A stretch of DNA of 64,000 nt, taken from Candidatus Yaniella excrementavium (GTDB taxonomy: Bacteria > Actinomycetota > Actinomycetes > Actinomycetales > Micrococcaceae). The notes under the pieces were generated by a model. It made no database searches. It was given only the letters and a program-made list of their open reading frames with translations, and was not told the DNA's origin. Shown piece after piece: positions 27,660-38,680 of this stretch. Numbering within the stretch: position 1 is the first letter of the stretch; each line of letters begins with the position of its first letter. A program made the translations under genes and the position numbers. Location: NCBI GenBank assembly GCA_019115865.1, contig DXCT01000054.1:29848-93847 (forward strand). Direction: 5' to 3'.

Positions 27660-28448
27660 ATGTCCCAATACGTCGACGTCACCGTGCACAACACCATTGC
27701 AACCGTCACGCTCAACAATCCTGCAAAAAGGGGCGCACTGTCGCTTGCCGCGATGCAACAACTCACCTGTGCATTCCAGGATATGAGGGCACGTCAAAAC
27801 ATACACGTCGTCGTCTTGGCGTCGAAGGGCAAGGTCTTTTCGGCCGGGCACGACCTAAGCGAAGTCCACGGTGCTGACGAGGACGGACAGCGTGAGATTT
27901 TCGAAGCCTGCACTGAATTGATGCTGACCATTCAAAATATTCCGCAACCTGTAATTGCGAAAGTGCACGGCCTGGCAACTGCCGCAGGCTGTCAACTGGT
28001 AGCGACCTGCGATCTAGCGGTCGCCGCAGCTTCCGCGCAGTTTGCTACTCCGGGTGTGCGCATCGGCTTATTTTGTTCCACACCAATGGTCGCGCTCAGC
28101 CGAGCGGTAAGCCGCAAGATGGCCATGCGAATGCTCCTAACCGGTGAACCGCTCGATGCCGATGACGCGCTGATCCACGGGTTGGTTTCCCATGTGGCCA
28201 GCGATGAAGATCTCGATACAACAGTGCAGGCTCTGGCCGATCGTGTGGCCGAAGCATCGGCTGCTACCGTCAGTATCGGCAAGCAAGCGTTTTACGAGCA
28301 GATCAATGTGCCAACCGTTGAAGCCTACGAACGCATGTCCGAAGTGATGACACAAAACGCTATCCTGCCTGACGCGCAAGAAGGTATCGGAGCTTTCCTC
28401 GAAAAACGCGAACCCGTGTGGCAACATCGCAAGCAGCAAGAGGGTTAG
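27660..28448 (+). CDS. Enoyl-CoA hydratase/isomerase family protein
   Basis: SAGHDLSEV; VHGLATAAGCQLVATCDLAVAA. Confidence 0.9.
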   Translation: MSQYVDVTVHNTIATVTLNNPAKRGALSLAAMQQLTCAFQDMRARQNIHVVVLASKGKVFSAGHDLSEVHGADEDGQREIFEACTELMLTIQNIPQPVIAKVHGLATAAGCQLVATCDLAVAAASAQFATPGVRIGLFCSTPMVALSRAVSRKMAMRMLLTGEPLDADDALIHGLVSHVASDEDLDTTVQALADRVAEASAATVSIGKQAFYEQINVPTVEAYERMSEVMTQNAILPDAQEGIGAFLEKREPVWQHRKQQEG

Positions 28449-30058
28449 TCCGCCATATCACGCAGTTCAGTCTTGCGAATCTTACCGGTGGATGACCGTG
28501 GCAGTTCATCAATGAGATGGAAAACATCTGGCACCTTAAACCCGGCTAATTCAGCACGACAGTGTTCGCGTAGATCGTCGGAAGTCACCGAAGCATTGAC
28601 GACCACGTATGCCGCTGGGCGCTCACCCCATCGCTCATCAGCCACGCCAATAACTGCGGCGTCAGATACCGCAGGGTGACTATGCAGCACCCCTTCGACC
28701 TCGATCGACGAAATGTTCTCTCCGCCTGAAATGATGATGTCTTTGAGCCGGTCCATCAACTGAATGTATCCGTTGGGATGTTGCACCCCTATGTCTCCGG
28801 TGTGGAACCATCCTCCGGCGAAAGATTCCTCGGTGGCCTCCGGGTTCTTGTAGTAGCCCGCCATGACTCCGTTGCCTCGAATGACGACTTCGCCCTGCGA
28901 TACACCGTCGGCCGGCATTTGGTTCCCCTCGAGGTCCACAATCCCAACCTGTGAATTCTGAAGCATCGGTACTCCTTGACGAGCTAGCTGACGAGCACGT
29001 TGGGTTATGCTCAAGTCTGCCCAGTGATCCTGTGGTTCATTAATGGTGGCCGGACCATAGGTTTCTGTGAGGCCGTAAACGTGCATGGGCATGATGCCAA
29101 GGTTCTCGAGTCCTTCGATCACCGATGGCGGCGGTGCTGAAGCAGCGGTTATCAATCTAACCGGATGCTCAAGTTCATGAGCCCGTTCAGCCTCAATAAT
29201 GGAGGCCGCCACAATTGGGGCGCCGCAGAGGTGTGTAATGTCTTCATTATCAAAAGCATCCCAGATAGCATCTTGGCGGACTGCCCGTAGACACACATGA
29301 GTCGATGCACTGGCCGTGGCGCCCCAGGTCATAGTCCAGCCGTTGCAATGGAACATTGGAAGGGTCCACAGGTACTTTGAGGCCCCGTCTAACCGATAAT
29401 GTTGAGTGTTGGCTAGTGCAGCTAAATACGCACCGCGGTGGGTATACAGAACGCCCTTAGGTGGTCCGGTAGTTCCCGAAGTGTAATTGAGAGTAATAGC
29501 GTCGAGTTCGTCTGCAACATCATAAGTAAACGTATTATCTGGGGTTTGTTCCGGCGCTGCAGCCATGAAGTCGCTATATGTTGGTAGCTGTCCGGTCGGG
29601 TCGGCGCCAAATTCCTCGTCCACCAGCTCGATAACAGCAGGCGGGTTTTTCAAACTGGCAGCCGCATCGGAAACCACTTCTGCCACTTCAGAGTCGACAA
29701 AAACTATCTGCGACTCGGCGTGTTCAAAAATGTAGCTAAATTCGCGACCTGCCAGTCTGGGATTCAACGGATTTAGCACGGCACCGATGAGTGGTACCGC
29801 GTAGTGGGCCGCCAACATTTCTGGAGTGTTCGGCGCGATGAAACTGACAACTTGCCCCGGCTTAATGCTTTTTGACAGGGCCCTGGCCAGCTGTTGCACT
29901 TCGGCTTCAAACTGTGCGTATGTGCGACGGTGAGCACCGTAAATGACCGCTTCACGTTCGGGAAAGGTCGCGGCACTGCGACCTAGAAAAGCCAGCGGCG
30001 TGAGATTTTCATAACTGGCCGGTGAAGCTGTCGTAGTTGTTGCACTAGTTGAGGTCAC
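28445..30058 (-). CDS. AMP-binding acyl-CoA synthetase
   Basis: LNYTSGTTGPPKGVLYTHRGAY; GLTETYGP; GWFHTGDIGV; RSSTGKIRKTEL; GTG start with AAGGAAGG RBS. Confidence 0.9.
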   Translation of the reverse strand: MTSTSATTTTASPASYENLTPLAFLGRSAATFPEREAVIYGAHRRTYAQFEAEVQQLARALSKSIKPGQVVSFIAPNTPEMLAAHYAVPLIGAVLNPLNPRLAGREFSYIFEHAESQIVFVDSEVAEVVSDAAASLKNPPAVIELVDEEFGADPTGQLPTYSDFMAAAPEQTPDNTFTYDVADELDAITLNYTSGTTGPPKGVLYTHRGAYLAALANTQHYRLDGASKYLWTLPMFHCNGWTMTWGATASASTHVCLRAVRQDAIWDAFDNEDITHLCGAPIVAASIIEAERAHELEHPVRLITAASAPPPSVIEGLENLGIMPMHVYGLTETYGPATINEPQDHWADLSITQRARQLARQGVPMLQNSQVGIVDLEGNQMPADGVSQGEVVIRGNGVMAGYYKNPEATEESFAGGWFHTGDIGVQHPNGYIQLMDRLKDIIISGGENISSIEVEGVLHSHPAVSDAAVIGVADERWGERPAAYVVVNASVTSDDLREHCRAELAGFKVPDVFHLIDELPRSSTGKIRKTELRDMAD

Positions 30059-30267
30059 AGAGCGCCTTCCTTTGCGGGTTAGCTTTTCGCAGTTGGTGGT
30101 ATTCAGTTTACCTACATAAGCCGAATCCTGAACCATATCACTACCAGTCTGGACTTTTCCACACCTCGGCACATCACAATTGTTTTTCCACATCAGAGTG
30201 CGGACGGGGGCTAATGGCGCCCGCAAACACAATACTGGAATGACTCAGAACCTAGGAGGCGGCCACA

Positions 30268-32343
30268 ATGTCGAGCATAGTCACTGCGCCAAGCGCTAAC
30301 CTCTTGGCCGATACTATCTTTGCCAACGGTCTCGGCGCCCATCCAGAGGGCCTAGTCTCTGAAGATGAGACGGCTGATGTGGTCCAGGAGCTGCTACCGT
30401 TGCGGCAGCGGATGTCGCCAATCATGATTGCTGCACACGGATCTGTGGACCACAAGCTTGGTGCAGAGTTGGCCATGTTGAACCTGGCAGAACTCCAGGC
30501 ATTACGAACGCAGATCACGTTGCGAGAAAAGCAACTACTCACCCACCAACCAACCCAATTATTCGCTCCGATTAACCCGAAGGACCATGGGTTCGTCGAT
30601 TCTGTGGTTCCCGATACTGCCATGACAGAAGGGCCCGCTCGCCTGCGGGCAGAAAAACTCTCTTTGGCAGAATATGTACAGGTTCAAGAAGAGAACGCCG
30701 ACCTTGGTGAAGTCATCCGCACCCGAGCCACAGCAGACTTGGTTCAACATTTACGCAAACCAGGAGTTACACTGAAGATCCCCGGACAACTCCGTGGAAA
30801 AACTCCTCTTGCTGCTGCGATTTCCTTCGTGGCTACAACGCTACGATTGACCTTTGCGGCGGTGGATAAGCGGATCACTGCAGCGGCTAGTTTATGGCCT
30901 CAGATGAATTATCGACAGACAAAACTCAAAACCCCACGTCTGGCCGCCCATTTCGAACAAGGTCGAATCCCGCTGAAGACAGCTGCTATTGCGCAACAGA
31001 AACTATCCGATATTCGACAGGCTGTTCGAAGGGCCGGGGGCGACCAAGCTACCAGTGATGAGTTGGTCGCACAAAAGGAGCGTGAGTTTGTGCATCACGC
31101 TTTGCGAAACAATCCACATACCTTTTCACGTTATGCAAAGTCGCGCAGCGACGCCGTCACCAATAGCCTTATCGGCCCAAAGAAACCTCTGACCGACGAT
31201 CAACTCAAACACGAAAAGGGCCTCTATTACGACGGTCCCGTCGGCGATACGCTGCATCGCATCACGGCGATTGTCGATGCGGGCGAGCTGTTACATTTCA
31301 ACGCGATCAGGGAATTTGCTAGCAAATTGCACTCAACGGTCGCAAAAGTTACTCCACAGAACAATGAGACATCGCCTTCGATGCCTCAAACGTCTTCCGA
31401 CGGGGTAGATAACGCTGATGAAGTTATCGTGGATTCTCGAATTACACCGGCTGATGTCGACTTGGGTATTGCTAAGCTCTTTGATGGTCGGACAAACGCC
31501 GAACGCTGGCTAAATACGATGATGGATTTCTTGGTCGCCGGTTTGATACTGCGGAAAACCTACGACCCGTCTGCCACCGAGGCAGAACAGCATAACCGCG
31601 GCCAAGCATTACAAAAGGCAGCCGACCACTCGGAAGTTTTAGCCGACGTGCTCAGAGCTGACCCAACAGAAGACACGGCATCATACAGCCACCCATCTGA
31701 GGGTGTGGATCATCCAACCACAGATCCTCTCGTCTCGCTGGTTCCATCCGGATATCAATTGCTCCGCCCAAATCTGGAGGTGATCGTAGAGCTGTCTTTC
31801 CAGGATCTTCTAGGTGCACATGCTGGTGTCTTAGATGAGGAACGTCCTGTCATAGAAAACAGCGCAAAAGAGGTGGCAAAAATCGTCAAGTTACTCAAAC
31901 GACCACACCACGTGCATTCGGCTCCAATAGGGTCCCCGGGCAATGTAAAGATCGACTATGGGCTAGCGCGACAACAGGCATGTAGTAATAACATTATTCC
32001 AATGGTCTTGGGCTCTGCATCACAGCCCCTCGACGTGGGACGCTCACAACGGCTTTTTCCACGGGCAATTCGTCGAGCACTCCATGCTCGTGACCGTGGT
32101 TGCGTTGTCCCTGGATGCCCTATTCCTGCCGCTTGGTGCGAGGGACACCATATAGTTCCATGGGAATCTGGTGGACAAACACAACTGCAGAATGCAGCGC
32201 TGTTGTGTCGCCATCATCACGGCGCTTCCCATAAGCAACTGCTCTACATTCATATGGAACCCGAAGGGCTCCCGTCAGTGAGCTTGCCCAGGTCGATAGA
32301 TCCAACGGAAACACGATATCGCAATATTTTCTGGCAAAAGTAG
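30268..32343 (+). CDS. 13E12-repeat / DUF222 family HNH endonuclease-like protein
   Basis: RALHARDRGCVVPGCPIPAAWCEGHHIVPWESGGQTQLQNAALLCRHHH; DUF222-like N-terminal region. Confidence 0.9.
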   Translation: MSSIVTAPSANLLADTIFANGLGAHPEGLVSEDETADVVQELLPLRQRMSPIMIAAHGSVDHKLGAELAMLNLAELQALRTQITLREKQLLTHQPTQLFAPINPKDHGFVDSVVPDTAMTEGPARLRAEKLSLAEYVQVQEENADLGEVIRTRATADLVQHLRKPGVTLKIPGQLRGKTPLAAAISFVATTLRLTFAAVDKRITAAASLWPQMNYRQTKLKTPRLAAHFEQGRIPLKTAAIAQQKLSDIRQAVRRAGGDQATSDELVAQKEREFVHHALRNNPHTFSRYAKSRSDAVTNSLIGPKKPLTDDQLKHEKGLYYDGPVGDTLHRITAIVDAGELLHFNAIREFASKLHSTVAKVTPQNNETSPSMPQTSSDGVDNADEVIVDSRITPADVDLGIAKLFDGRTNAERWLNTMMDFLVAGLILRKTYDPSATEAEQHNRGQALQKAADHSEVLADVLRADPTEDTASYSHPSEGVDHPTTDPLVSLVPSGYQLLRPNLEVIVELSFQDLLGAHAGVLDEERPVIENSAKEVAKIVKLLKRPHHVHSAPIGSPGNVKIDYGLARQQACSNNIIPMVLGSASQPLDVGRSQRLFPRAIRRALHARDRGCVVPGCPIPAAWCEGHHIVPWESGGQTQLQNAALLCRHHHGASHKQLLYIHMEPEGLPSVSLPRSIDPTETRYRNIFWQK

Positions 32344-32399
32344 TGCACCTGGCGCCTTGATACAGGTTTTTAGCAACAGATCCAGAAGTCTAGGTTCAT

Positions 32400-32800
32400 A
32401 TTTATATGGACCGCGGTTCCGATAAAAGCCGGAGCCACCTGCAGCGTCCTTGAGTACGACACCGTAATCGCGTTGAGCGGCTTCCTTATTGGTAAAACCA
32501 TCGAGCACATCAAACAGCACACCGCCAGCGTCTTGGAACGCGATCGAACCACCACCGGCGCCGATGGTGTCGACGTCGACCATGGGGATCCTTGCTTGAT
32601 AGTCACCGATTTTAGTGAGGTGTAGATGCCGCATGCTCAGGGTTAAGATACGAGTGCAGCAGGCACACCGCAATGACTTCAAGGCCGGCTGCTTTTGAGT
32701 TTACGAACACTGGTACGGACTTCGTCGTCGTTGAGTTCAACAAGAACATCGCCGTGTGTGTAGTAATACGGTGTAGTCAAACGGTGACGTGCTCGGTCTT
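32400..32800 (-). pseudogene. Fragmented hydantoinase/oxoprolinase (HyuA N-terminal and central, HyuB C-terminal) remnant
   Basis: Minus-strand fragments in different frames: HGDVLVELNDDEVRTSVRKLKSS; AGLEVIAVCLLHSYLNPEHA; KIGDYQARIPMVDVDTIGAGGGSIAFQDAGGVL; DVLDGFTNKEAAQRDYGVVL. Confidence 0.8.
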
Positions 32801-32819
32801 GGAACAAGGAGTTGTCGCG

Positions 32820-33845
32820 CTAGGCGACTCTTTCATCCAGCCACTCGAGGGCTTGCTGCACACCTGTGCGCCAGCGAAAGGTTGCCCGCTGTTCGCCACG
32901 CGTCGGGCCACGGTTGATGATGCCGATGGGTTTGCGGTTTCGATCAGCTTCGAGCAGTATCCGATAGCTGCTCATCACCGCCAAGGACGAACCGGCGACG
33001 ATCAAGGCACCAGATGATTCCAATAATTCGCTGATGGTCTGTTTACGCTGACTGGGAACGACTTCTCCGAAATACACGACCGTTGGCTTGAGCTTATCGG
33101 AGCCACAATTCAAACAGTGCACCATGGTGAACTTTTCGACCCATCGCTGTGGAATGCGTGCGTCACCGTCAGGATTAATATCAGCTTCGGCGATGTGCCA
33201 GTCCTCCGCCACGCCCCGATTAGCCTCATGCAGGCGACGGCCAAAAGCTTCCCGTGGTTCTTTGACCCCGCACACCAGACATTCAATTTCATCCATTGAA
33301 CCGTGCAGAGCAACCACTCGCTCCAGGGTGGTATCGCTGCCGAGTTGGGCATCGATCCTGCGTTGACTGCGCTGATGTAACCCATCGACATTCTGAGTTA
33401 CTACACCGGAGATGACACCGGATGCGTTCCATCGAGAAAGAATGTCATGCCCGGTGTGTGGCGTTGCATCATACATATACTGCCATCCCACAAACGACCG
33501 TGCCCAGTACCGGTGCCTCGCGGCGTCGTCGTGTAAAAATTCCTGATAGGTCATCGGTCGAGAATGCCGAAGCGAACCTTTGGGGCCACGATAATCCGGG
33601 ATACCAGAATCTGTGGACATACCGGCACCTGTGAGGATGAGAGGTTTCAGCCTCAAAAGTTGCCCCATACCAGTGGACGCCACCTGCACATTTTGGTGCG
33701 GCGCTATATCGTCAATCACACGCTCCACTGACCGGATGGCAGCCTGATGCGTTGCATAGGCCGGATGATCCTGGGAAAGCGAAGATGGCTCGAAAGAAAT
33801 CGGCCGGTCAGATGAACTCGTCATCTCACCGCGCCGATCTTTCAA
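32820..33845 (-). CDS. Sir2 family NAD-dependent deacylase
   Basis: GAGMSTDSGIPDYRGPKGS, VTQNVDGLH, Cys zinc site (CLVCG...CLNCG), PTVVYFGE. Confidence 0.93.
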   Translation of the reverse strand: MKDRRGEMTSSSDRPISFEPSSLSQDHPAYATHQAAIRSVERVIDDIAPHQNVQVASTGMGQLLRLKPLILTGAGMSTDSGIPDYRGPKGSLRHSRPMTYQEFLHDDAARHRYWARSFVGWQYMYDATPHTGHDILSRWNASGVISGVVTQNVDGLHQRSQRRIDAQLGSDTTLERVVALHGSMDEIECLVCGVKEPREAFGRRLHEANRGVAEDWHIAEADINPDGDARIPQRWVEKFTMVHCLNCGSDKLKPTVVYFGEVVPSQRKQTISELLESSGALIVAGSSLAVMSSYRILLEADRNRKPIGIINRGPTRGEQRATFRWRTGVQQALEWLDERVA

Positions 33846-33874
33846 GCTTCAGGAAGCCCCTTCGAGAAGAGCGC

Positions 33875-34078
33875 CTACGAATAGGATGAGTCCTCGTCGT
33901 ACCCATCATCGTAGGGGTCATATTTTTCCGCGTATTCGGCGTACTCGTCGTGCTCGTCCTGATTGGGTTTCTTTGCGGATAGCTCTCGCTCTAATGCTGC
34001 CAAATCGGTAGCTGGCGAGAAGTACTTCATGTCCCGTGCCTGACGGGTTGCCTTTGCCTTTTGACGGCCGCGCCCCAT
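33875..34078 (-). CDS. DUF3073 family protein
   Basis: MGRGRQKAKATRQARDMKYFSPATDLAALERELS with acidic tail. Confidence 0.9.
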   Translation of the reverse strand: MGRGRQKAKATRQARDMKYFSPATDLAALERELSAKKPNQDEHDEYAEYAEKYDPYDDGYDEDSSYS

Positions 34079-34349
34079 GAGCGTGACCCCCTTCGCGGTC
34101 TCTGTGTCCTCAATAGCGGCAACATAAGGCCCATGCTGCCCTCGAGGTCGCTTTTGTGTAATGGTTCGTGCTTACCAGGTTAACATGTTTGAGTAGAGTT
34201 CGCCCCCTGCCAGCTAAAATATGTCTGGTAGAACCAGGGCGTTCGCTCTAGGATCAGTTAACATATCGGCAGAACCTCAATGGCACTGCGCAAAATACGT
34301 GGCCTACGAGGATGATGAATACTGCTGTCAGGAAGGATGATGGACCGGC

Positions 34350-35108
34350 ATGACCCCAGCCGATAACCACCCCAACTCGGACCCAGGGTCTCCGCTGTCA
34401 GCTGAAGACCAGGCGACACCGACTCGACGTCAACTCCGTCAGCAACAAGAGCGCCGCTCACGGCGAAACTCGTGGATCATCTTCCTGTCGGTGCTGATCG
34501 TGATTCTCGCCGTCGTCATGTTCTTTGTTTACAGTTTTAGTTCCTCAGATAACAACGGTGCTGAGCAGCCGGAAGAAACCACAACCCGCAATCCCTCTCC
34601 TGGCCTGGATGGCATTATCGCAACCAATGTTGCTCCCGAAAACTTCTTAGCCGGCGATTGCCTTGCCAATTACACCGATGCCGGAAGTCCTGCAGACATT
34701 GTCGAGTGCTCAACCCCGCATAACGCCCAACTCGTAGGGCGTCGCATGCATTCCCACGAGATGTCCTACCCGGGTGAAGAAGAACTACTCGACAGCGCTG
34801 AAACCTTCTGTGCAGACATTGCCCTGCTGGAAAACACCCAGGCCACCTACTCGATCAACACATCGCGGCCTTCCCAGTACACCTGGGAGAACGAAGACGA
34901 TCGTAGAATCGATTGCATCGTATCGACCAATGACGAAGCCAATTTCACAGAATCGCTCGTCGAAACTCCTGAAGTGGACGACCAACGATCCGAGGATGAA
35001 CAGGCTGAAAGTCCACTTGAAACCGCGGATGAGGCAGCCGCCGATGGTTCCGGAGACGACGCAGAAACTGCATCACCCACCGAGGAAACCACCGACGACG
35101 CGTCCTAG
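34350..35108 (+). CDS. Membrane-anchored protein with septum-formation-like domain
   Basis: One TM helix; GDCLANYTDAGSPADIVECSTPHNAQLVGR; acidic C-terminal tail. Confidence 0.65.
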   Translation: MTPADNHPNSDPGSPLSAEDQATPTRRQLRQQQERRSRRNSWIIFLSVLIVILAVVMFFVYSFSSSDNNGAEQPEETTTRNPSPGLDGIIATNVAPENFLAGDCLANYTDAGSPADIVECSTPHNAQLVGRRMHSHEMSYPGEEELLDSAETFCADIALLENTQATYSINTSRPSQYTWENEDDRRIDCIVSTNDEANFTESLVETPEVDDQRSEDEQAESPLETADEAAADGSGDDAETASPTEETTDDAS

Positions 35109-35117
35109 GGTTGCATC

Positions 35118-37712
35118 CTATGAACTTTCCGGAGTTTTTGTGCCCAATACGATTCCGTCACCCTGAGCGTCAACGGTGACCGTATCGCCATCAACGACCT
35201 CGCCGGCAAGGATTTTCTTGGCCAAATTATCGCCAATTTCTCGTTGCACCAGGCGTCGTAATGGACGGGCCCCGTAGGCGGGATCGTAGCCGATCCGGGC
35301 TAACCATTCGGCTGCCGCTGGGGTCACTTCGAGGCTCAGACGACGCTGCTGCAATCGCTGGGCCAACTGTTCGATCTGCAAGTCCACAATCGAAACGAGA
35401 TCTCGGATGGTCAGCGGGTCGAAATGGATCATGTCATCGAGACGGTTGAGGAATTCCGGTTTAAACGCTGCACGGACAGCGGCATCGACCCGTGCGTGTT
35501 TATCGGCGTCCTCGAGACCGGCATCAACCAAGAACTCGGAGCCTAGGTTCGATGTCAGGATCAAAATCGTATTGCGAAAGTCCACGGTCCGACCCTGGCC
35601 GTCGGTGAGTCGACCGTCATCGAGCACCTGCAACAAGATATCGAAGATTTCTGGGTGTGCCTTCTCTACCTCATCCAACAAAATTACCGAATACGGGCGA
35701 CGACGTACGGCCTCGGTCAGTTGGCCGCCCTCGTCGTACCCGACATAGCCGGGAGGCGAACCAACCAGCCGTGCTACCGAGTGTTTTTCGGAATACTCTG
35801 ACATGTCTATGCGGACCATGGCACGGTCATCGTCGAATAAAAACTCGGCCAACGACTTTGCTAGCTCAGTTTTCCCAACACCCGTTGGCCCCAGGAACAA
35901 AAACGAACCGATCGGCCGATCAGGGTCGGAGACACCTGCACGTGAGCGCCGGACGGCATCCGATACCGTTTCAACAGCCTGACGTTGCCCAATGAGGCGA
36001 CCGGCAATCTCGTCTTCCATGTGCAACAGTTTCTCCTGCTCACTGGAAAGCATGCGTCCGGCCGGAATACCAGTCCAAGCTTCAATGACCTCGGCGATAT
36101 CTTGTGCAGAAACTTCCTCAGAGACCATCGCCTCTTCAGAACTGGCTGTGTGATCCGCAGCTTCAGCCGCGGCGAGATCCTTCTCCACTTGCGGAATTTC
36201 GCCATAGAGAATGCGTGAGGCTTCGGCAAGATCTCCGTCACGCTGAGCCCGTTCTGCAGCTGAACGCAAATTATCCAACGTGACACGCAACTCACCGGCC
36301 TGGTTGAGGGATGCCTTTTCTGCTTCCCATTTGGCCGTCATCCCTGCAAGCTCTTCTTTAGCGTCGGCGAGCTCAGCCCGCAAGGTGGCCAAACGTTCGA
36401 CCGAATCGGCATCCGTTTCGCCCTCCAGAGCCAGTTCCTCCATGGTCAACCGGTCTGCTGCACGACGAAGTTGGTCCAGTGCCTCGGGTGCAGAGTCGAT
36501 CTCCATACGCAAACGTGATGCTGCTTCATCCATCAGGTCAATGGCTTTATCGGGGAGCTGGCGGCCGGTAATATACCGATTCGACAGATTCGCGGCAGCC
36601 ACCAGTGCAGTGTCAGTGATCGCCACTTTATGGTGCGCTTCGTAGCGTTCTTTCAGACCGCGCAGAATCGCAATTGTGTCGTCTACAGATGGTTCACCCA
36701 CGTAGACCTGCTGGAAGCGACGTTCAAGAGCGGGGTCTTTTTCGATATTTTCCCGGAACTCGTCCAACGTAGTGGCGCCGATCAGTCGCAGTTGGCCGCG
36801 TGCCAGCATCGGCTTGAGCATATTTCCGGCATCCATCGAGCCTTCCGCAGCCCCTGCACCAACAACCGTATGCAGCTCATCAATAAACGTTACGATCTCA
36901 CCATCAGCTGCGGCAATTTCCTCGAGGACTGCTTTGAGTCGCTCTTCGAATTCGCCGCGGTATTTTGCACCGGCGACCATTGCGCCAAGGTCCAAGGAAA
37001 TCAGGCGTTTGCCACGTAACGATTCGGGCACATCGGAAGCAACAATCCGCTGTGCTAGCCCTTCGACGACAGCGGTCTTACCGACTCCTGGATCGCCGAT
37101 AAGTACGGGATTATTCTTCGTGCGGCGTGATAATACCTGGATCAGGCGGCGCACTTCGGCATCTCGGCCAATAACGGGGTCGAGTTTGCCAGAGGCTGCT
37201 ATCTCGGTCAGGTCGGTGCCATATTCCTCCAGCGACTGGAACGTAGCTTCGGGGTCCTGTGAAGTGACCTTCGTATCGCCGCGCACCGATTTCATCGCAG
37301 CACTGAGAGCTTCGCTGGTAGCTCCAGAGTCCCGGAGATCTTGCCCTGTCGCACCCGTGTCAGTAGCCAAGCCCAGTAACAGATGTTCGGTCGAAACGAA
37401 TTGATCCTGATTGTTCTGCGCGTGAGTTTGGGCGGCTGAAATAACCGCTAGACCTCCACGTGACAGTTGGGCTTCAGCCACTGAAGACCCTGACACTTTA
37501 GGTAGAGCGGCAATCTGACTGGACGCTGCGGTAGAGACCGCATCTGGATCAATGTTGGCGGCTTTGAGCACTGCGACCGCTACGGATTGGCGCTGGTCCA
37601 TGAGCGCCTTGAGTAAATGCGCGGGTTCGATCTGTGGGTTGCCCGCGGTGGAGGCATTCATCGCCGCAGCAGAAAGTGCCTCCTGTGATTTCGTGGTGAA
37701 TTGAGTATTCAT
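35118..37712 (-). CDS. clpB: ATP-dependent chaperone ClpB
   Basis: Two AAA+ modules ([26 protein letters not shown]), middle coiled coil, Clp N-domain. Confidence 0.97.
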   Translation of the reverse strand: MNTQFTTKSQEALSAAAMNASTAGNPQIEPAHLLKALMDQRQSVAVAVLKAANIDPDAVSTAASSQIAALPKVSGSSVAEAQLSRGGLAVISAAQTHAQNNQDQFVSTEHLLLGLATDTGATGQDLRDSGATSEALSAAMKSVRGDTKVTSQDPEATFQSLEEYGTDLTEIAASGKLDPVIGRDAEVRRLIQVLSRRTKNNPVLIGDPGVGKTAVVEGLAQRIVASDVPESLRGKRLISLDLGAMVAGAKYRGEFEERLKAVLEEIAAADGEIVTFIDELHTVVGAGAAEGSMDAGNMLKPMLARGQLRLIGATTLDEFRENIEKDPALERRFQQVYVGEPSVDDTIAILRGLKERYEAHHKVAITDTALVAAANLSNRYITGRQLPDKAIDLMDEAASRLRMEIDSAPEALDQLRRAADRLTMEELALEGETDADSVERLATLRAELADAKEELAGMTAKWEAEKASLNQAGELRVTLDNLRSAAERAQRDGDLAEASRILYGEIPQVEKDLAAAEAADHTASSEEAMVSEEVSAQDIAEVIEAWTGIPAGRMLSSEQEKLLHMEDEIAGRLIGQRQAVETVSDAVRRSRAGVSDPDRPIGSFLFLGPTGVGKTELAKSLAEFLFDDDRAMVRIDMSEYSEKHSVARLVGSPPGYVGYDEGGQLTEAVRRRPYSVILLDEVEKAHPEIFDILLQVLDDGRLTDGQGRTVDFRNTILILTSNLGSEFLVDAGLEDADKHARVDAAVRAAFKPEFLNRLDDMIHFDPLTIRDLVSIVDLQIEQLAQRLQQRRLSLEVTPAAAEWLARIGYDPAYGARPLRRLVQREIGDNLAKKILAGEVVDGDTVTVDAQGDGIVLGTKTPESS

Positions 37713-37754
37713 CCCTACTCCTTGCTCCCGGTCTCCCGGGGCTCCAAAACTAAA

Positions 37755-37775
37755 CTTGAGTCCACTTAACTCAAC
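37755..37775. promoter_or_regulatory. HAIR (HspR) operator upstream of clpB
   Basis: cttgagt-N7-actcaac, 13/14 match to CTTGAGT-N7-ACTCAAG. Confidence 0.85.
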
Positions 37776-37817
37776 CCATTTTTGGTCAGGAATATTCCCT
37801 CATCTGATGCAGGCATA

Positions 37818-38627
37818 TTAGTCAGCTGTTGGTTCGTCCGAAGTCTGTGCATCGGAGTCTTCGTCCTGGGGACTCGGTGATGCACTCGCCTCATCCTGGA
37901 AGGTCTCTTGCAGCTTCTCTGCTTGCGCCCCAAACATTTCTTGCGCCTGCTCCATCGAGACTTGTTCAGCGCTCATATACGCGTGATACGTACCGTTGAC
38001 CGATGACCCACCCACGGCCAACGTCTCCGTTTCTTGGCCGTCAAAGATTTCCAAGTGCAGCGCATCCAAGCCCGGAACTTTAGTAAAGACTGCCTCGGCA
38101 TCCTCAACCTCGTCAGAGGTCAACGTGTCACAGGCGTTGGGTATCTGACGGTAAATAGACATCGGTTCATCCGAGTTCACGGTTTCAAAGATCAAAGTTT
38201 GCGCGGAGGCTTCGGTCGCCTCGGGGCTTTGCTCAGCGTCACCATTACTTGGGGGCACCTCTTTGACGAACTTCGCGGAAATTCCGGCAACGGCCGGACC
38301 ACTATAGGAGTTGAGCTCATCAAGTAGCTCTTCACACTCCCCCGTCGGATTGAAGTCGCTAAGCGTCAAATACATGCTCACCGGCTCATCCACGAAGCCT
38401 TCTACGGGGGGATCCTCCGGAGCGCCCATCAGCTCAGCATCGGTCACAAGAGCTTGTGCGTACTGGTCAAGGTCGACAGAGGGAGCTGTTGGAGACGCCG
38501 TTGATGTGGCATCCTCCTGGGGATCAACGTCCTGTTCGTCGGTACCCTGGCCCGAGCATCCAAGAAGCACTATGCTGCCGGCAGCGACCAGGGCCGCCAT
38601 CTGAAAAGCTTTGCGTTTTACTACCAT
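37818..38627 (-). CDS. Putative lipoprotein
   Basis: MVVKRKAFQMAALVAAGSIVLLGCSGQ: signal peptide with LLGC lipobox. Confidence 0.7.
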   Translation of the reverse strand: MVVKRKAFQMAALVAAGSIVLLGCSGQGTDEQDVDPQEDATSTASPTAPSVDLDQYAQALVTDAELMGAPEDPPVEGFVDEPVSMYLTLSDFNPTGECEELLDELNSYSGPAVAGISAKFVKEVPPSNGDAEQSPEATEASAQTLIFETVNSDEPMSIYRQIPNACDTLTSDEVEDAEAVFTKVPGLDALHLEIFDGQETETLAVGGSSVNGTYHAYMSAEQVSMEQAQEMFGAQAEKLQETFQDEASASPSPQDEDSDAQTSDEPTAD

Positions 38628-38680
38628 CACACCTCTACGATACGACCAATCTGTGCCAACCAACAGCTAAGCTCGAATGT

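Noticed and set aside
34190-34250. Possible structured leader/riboswitch upstream of the septum-formation-like gene
   Set aside because: Partial hairpin (cgccccctgccag...ctgg...cagggcg) but no match to a riboswitch consensus I recognise.
34279-34314. Possible 11-aa leader peptide MALRKIRGLRG
   Set aside because: No RBS and no attenuator structure that I could support.
36772-37404. 210-aa plus-strand ORF
   Set aside because: Antisense shadow of clpB; Ser/Ala/Arg-rich composition typical of mirror frames.
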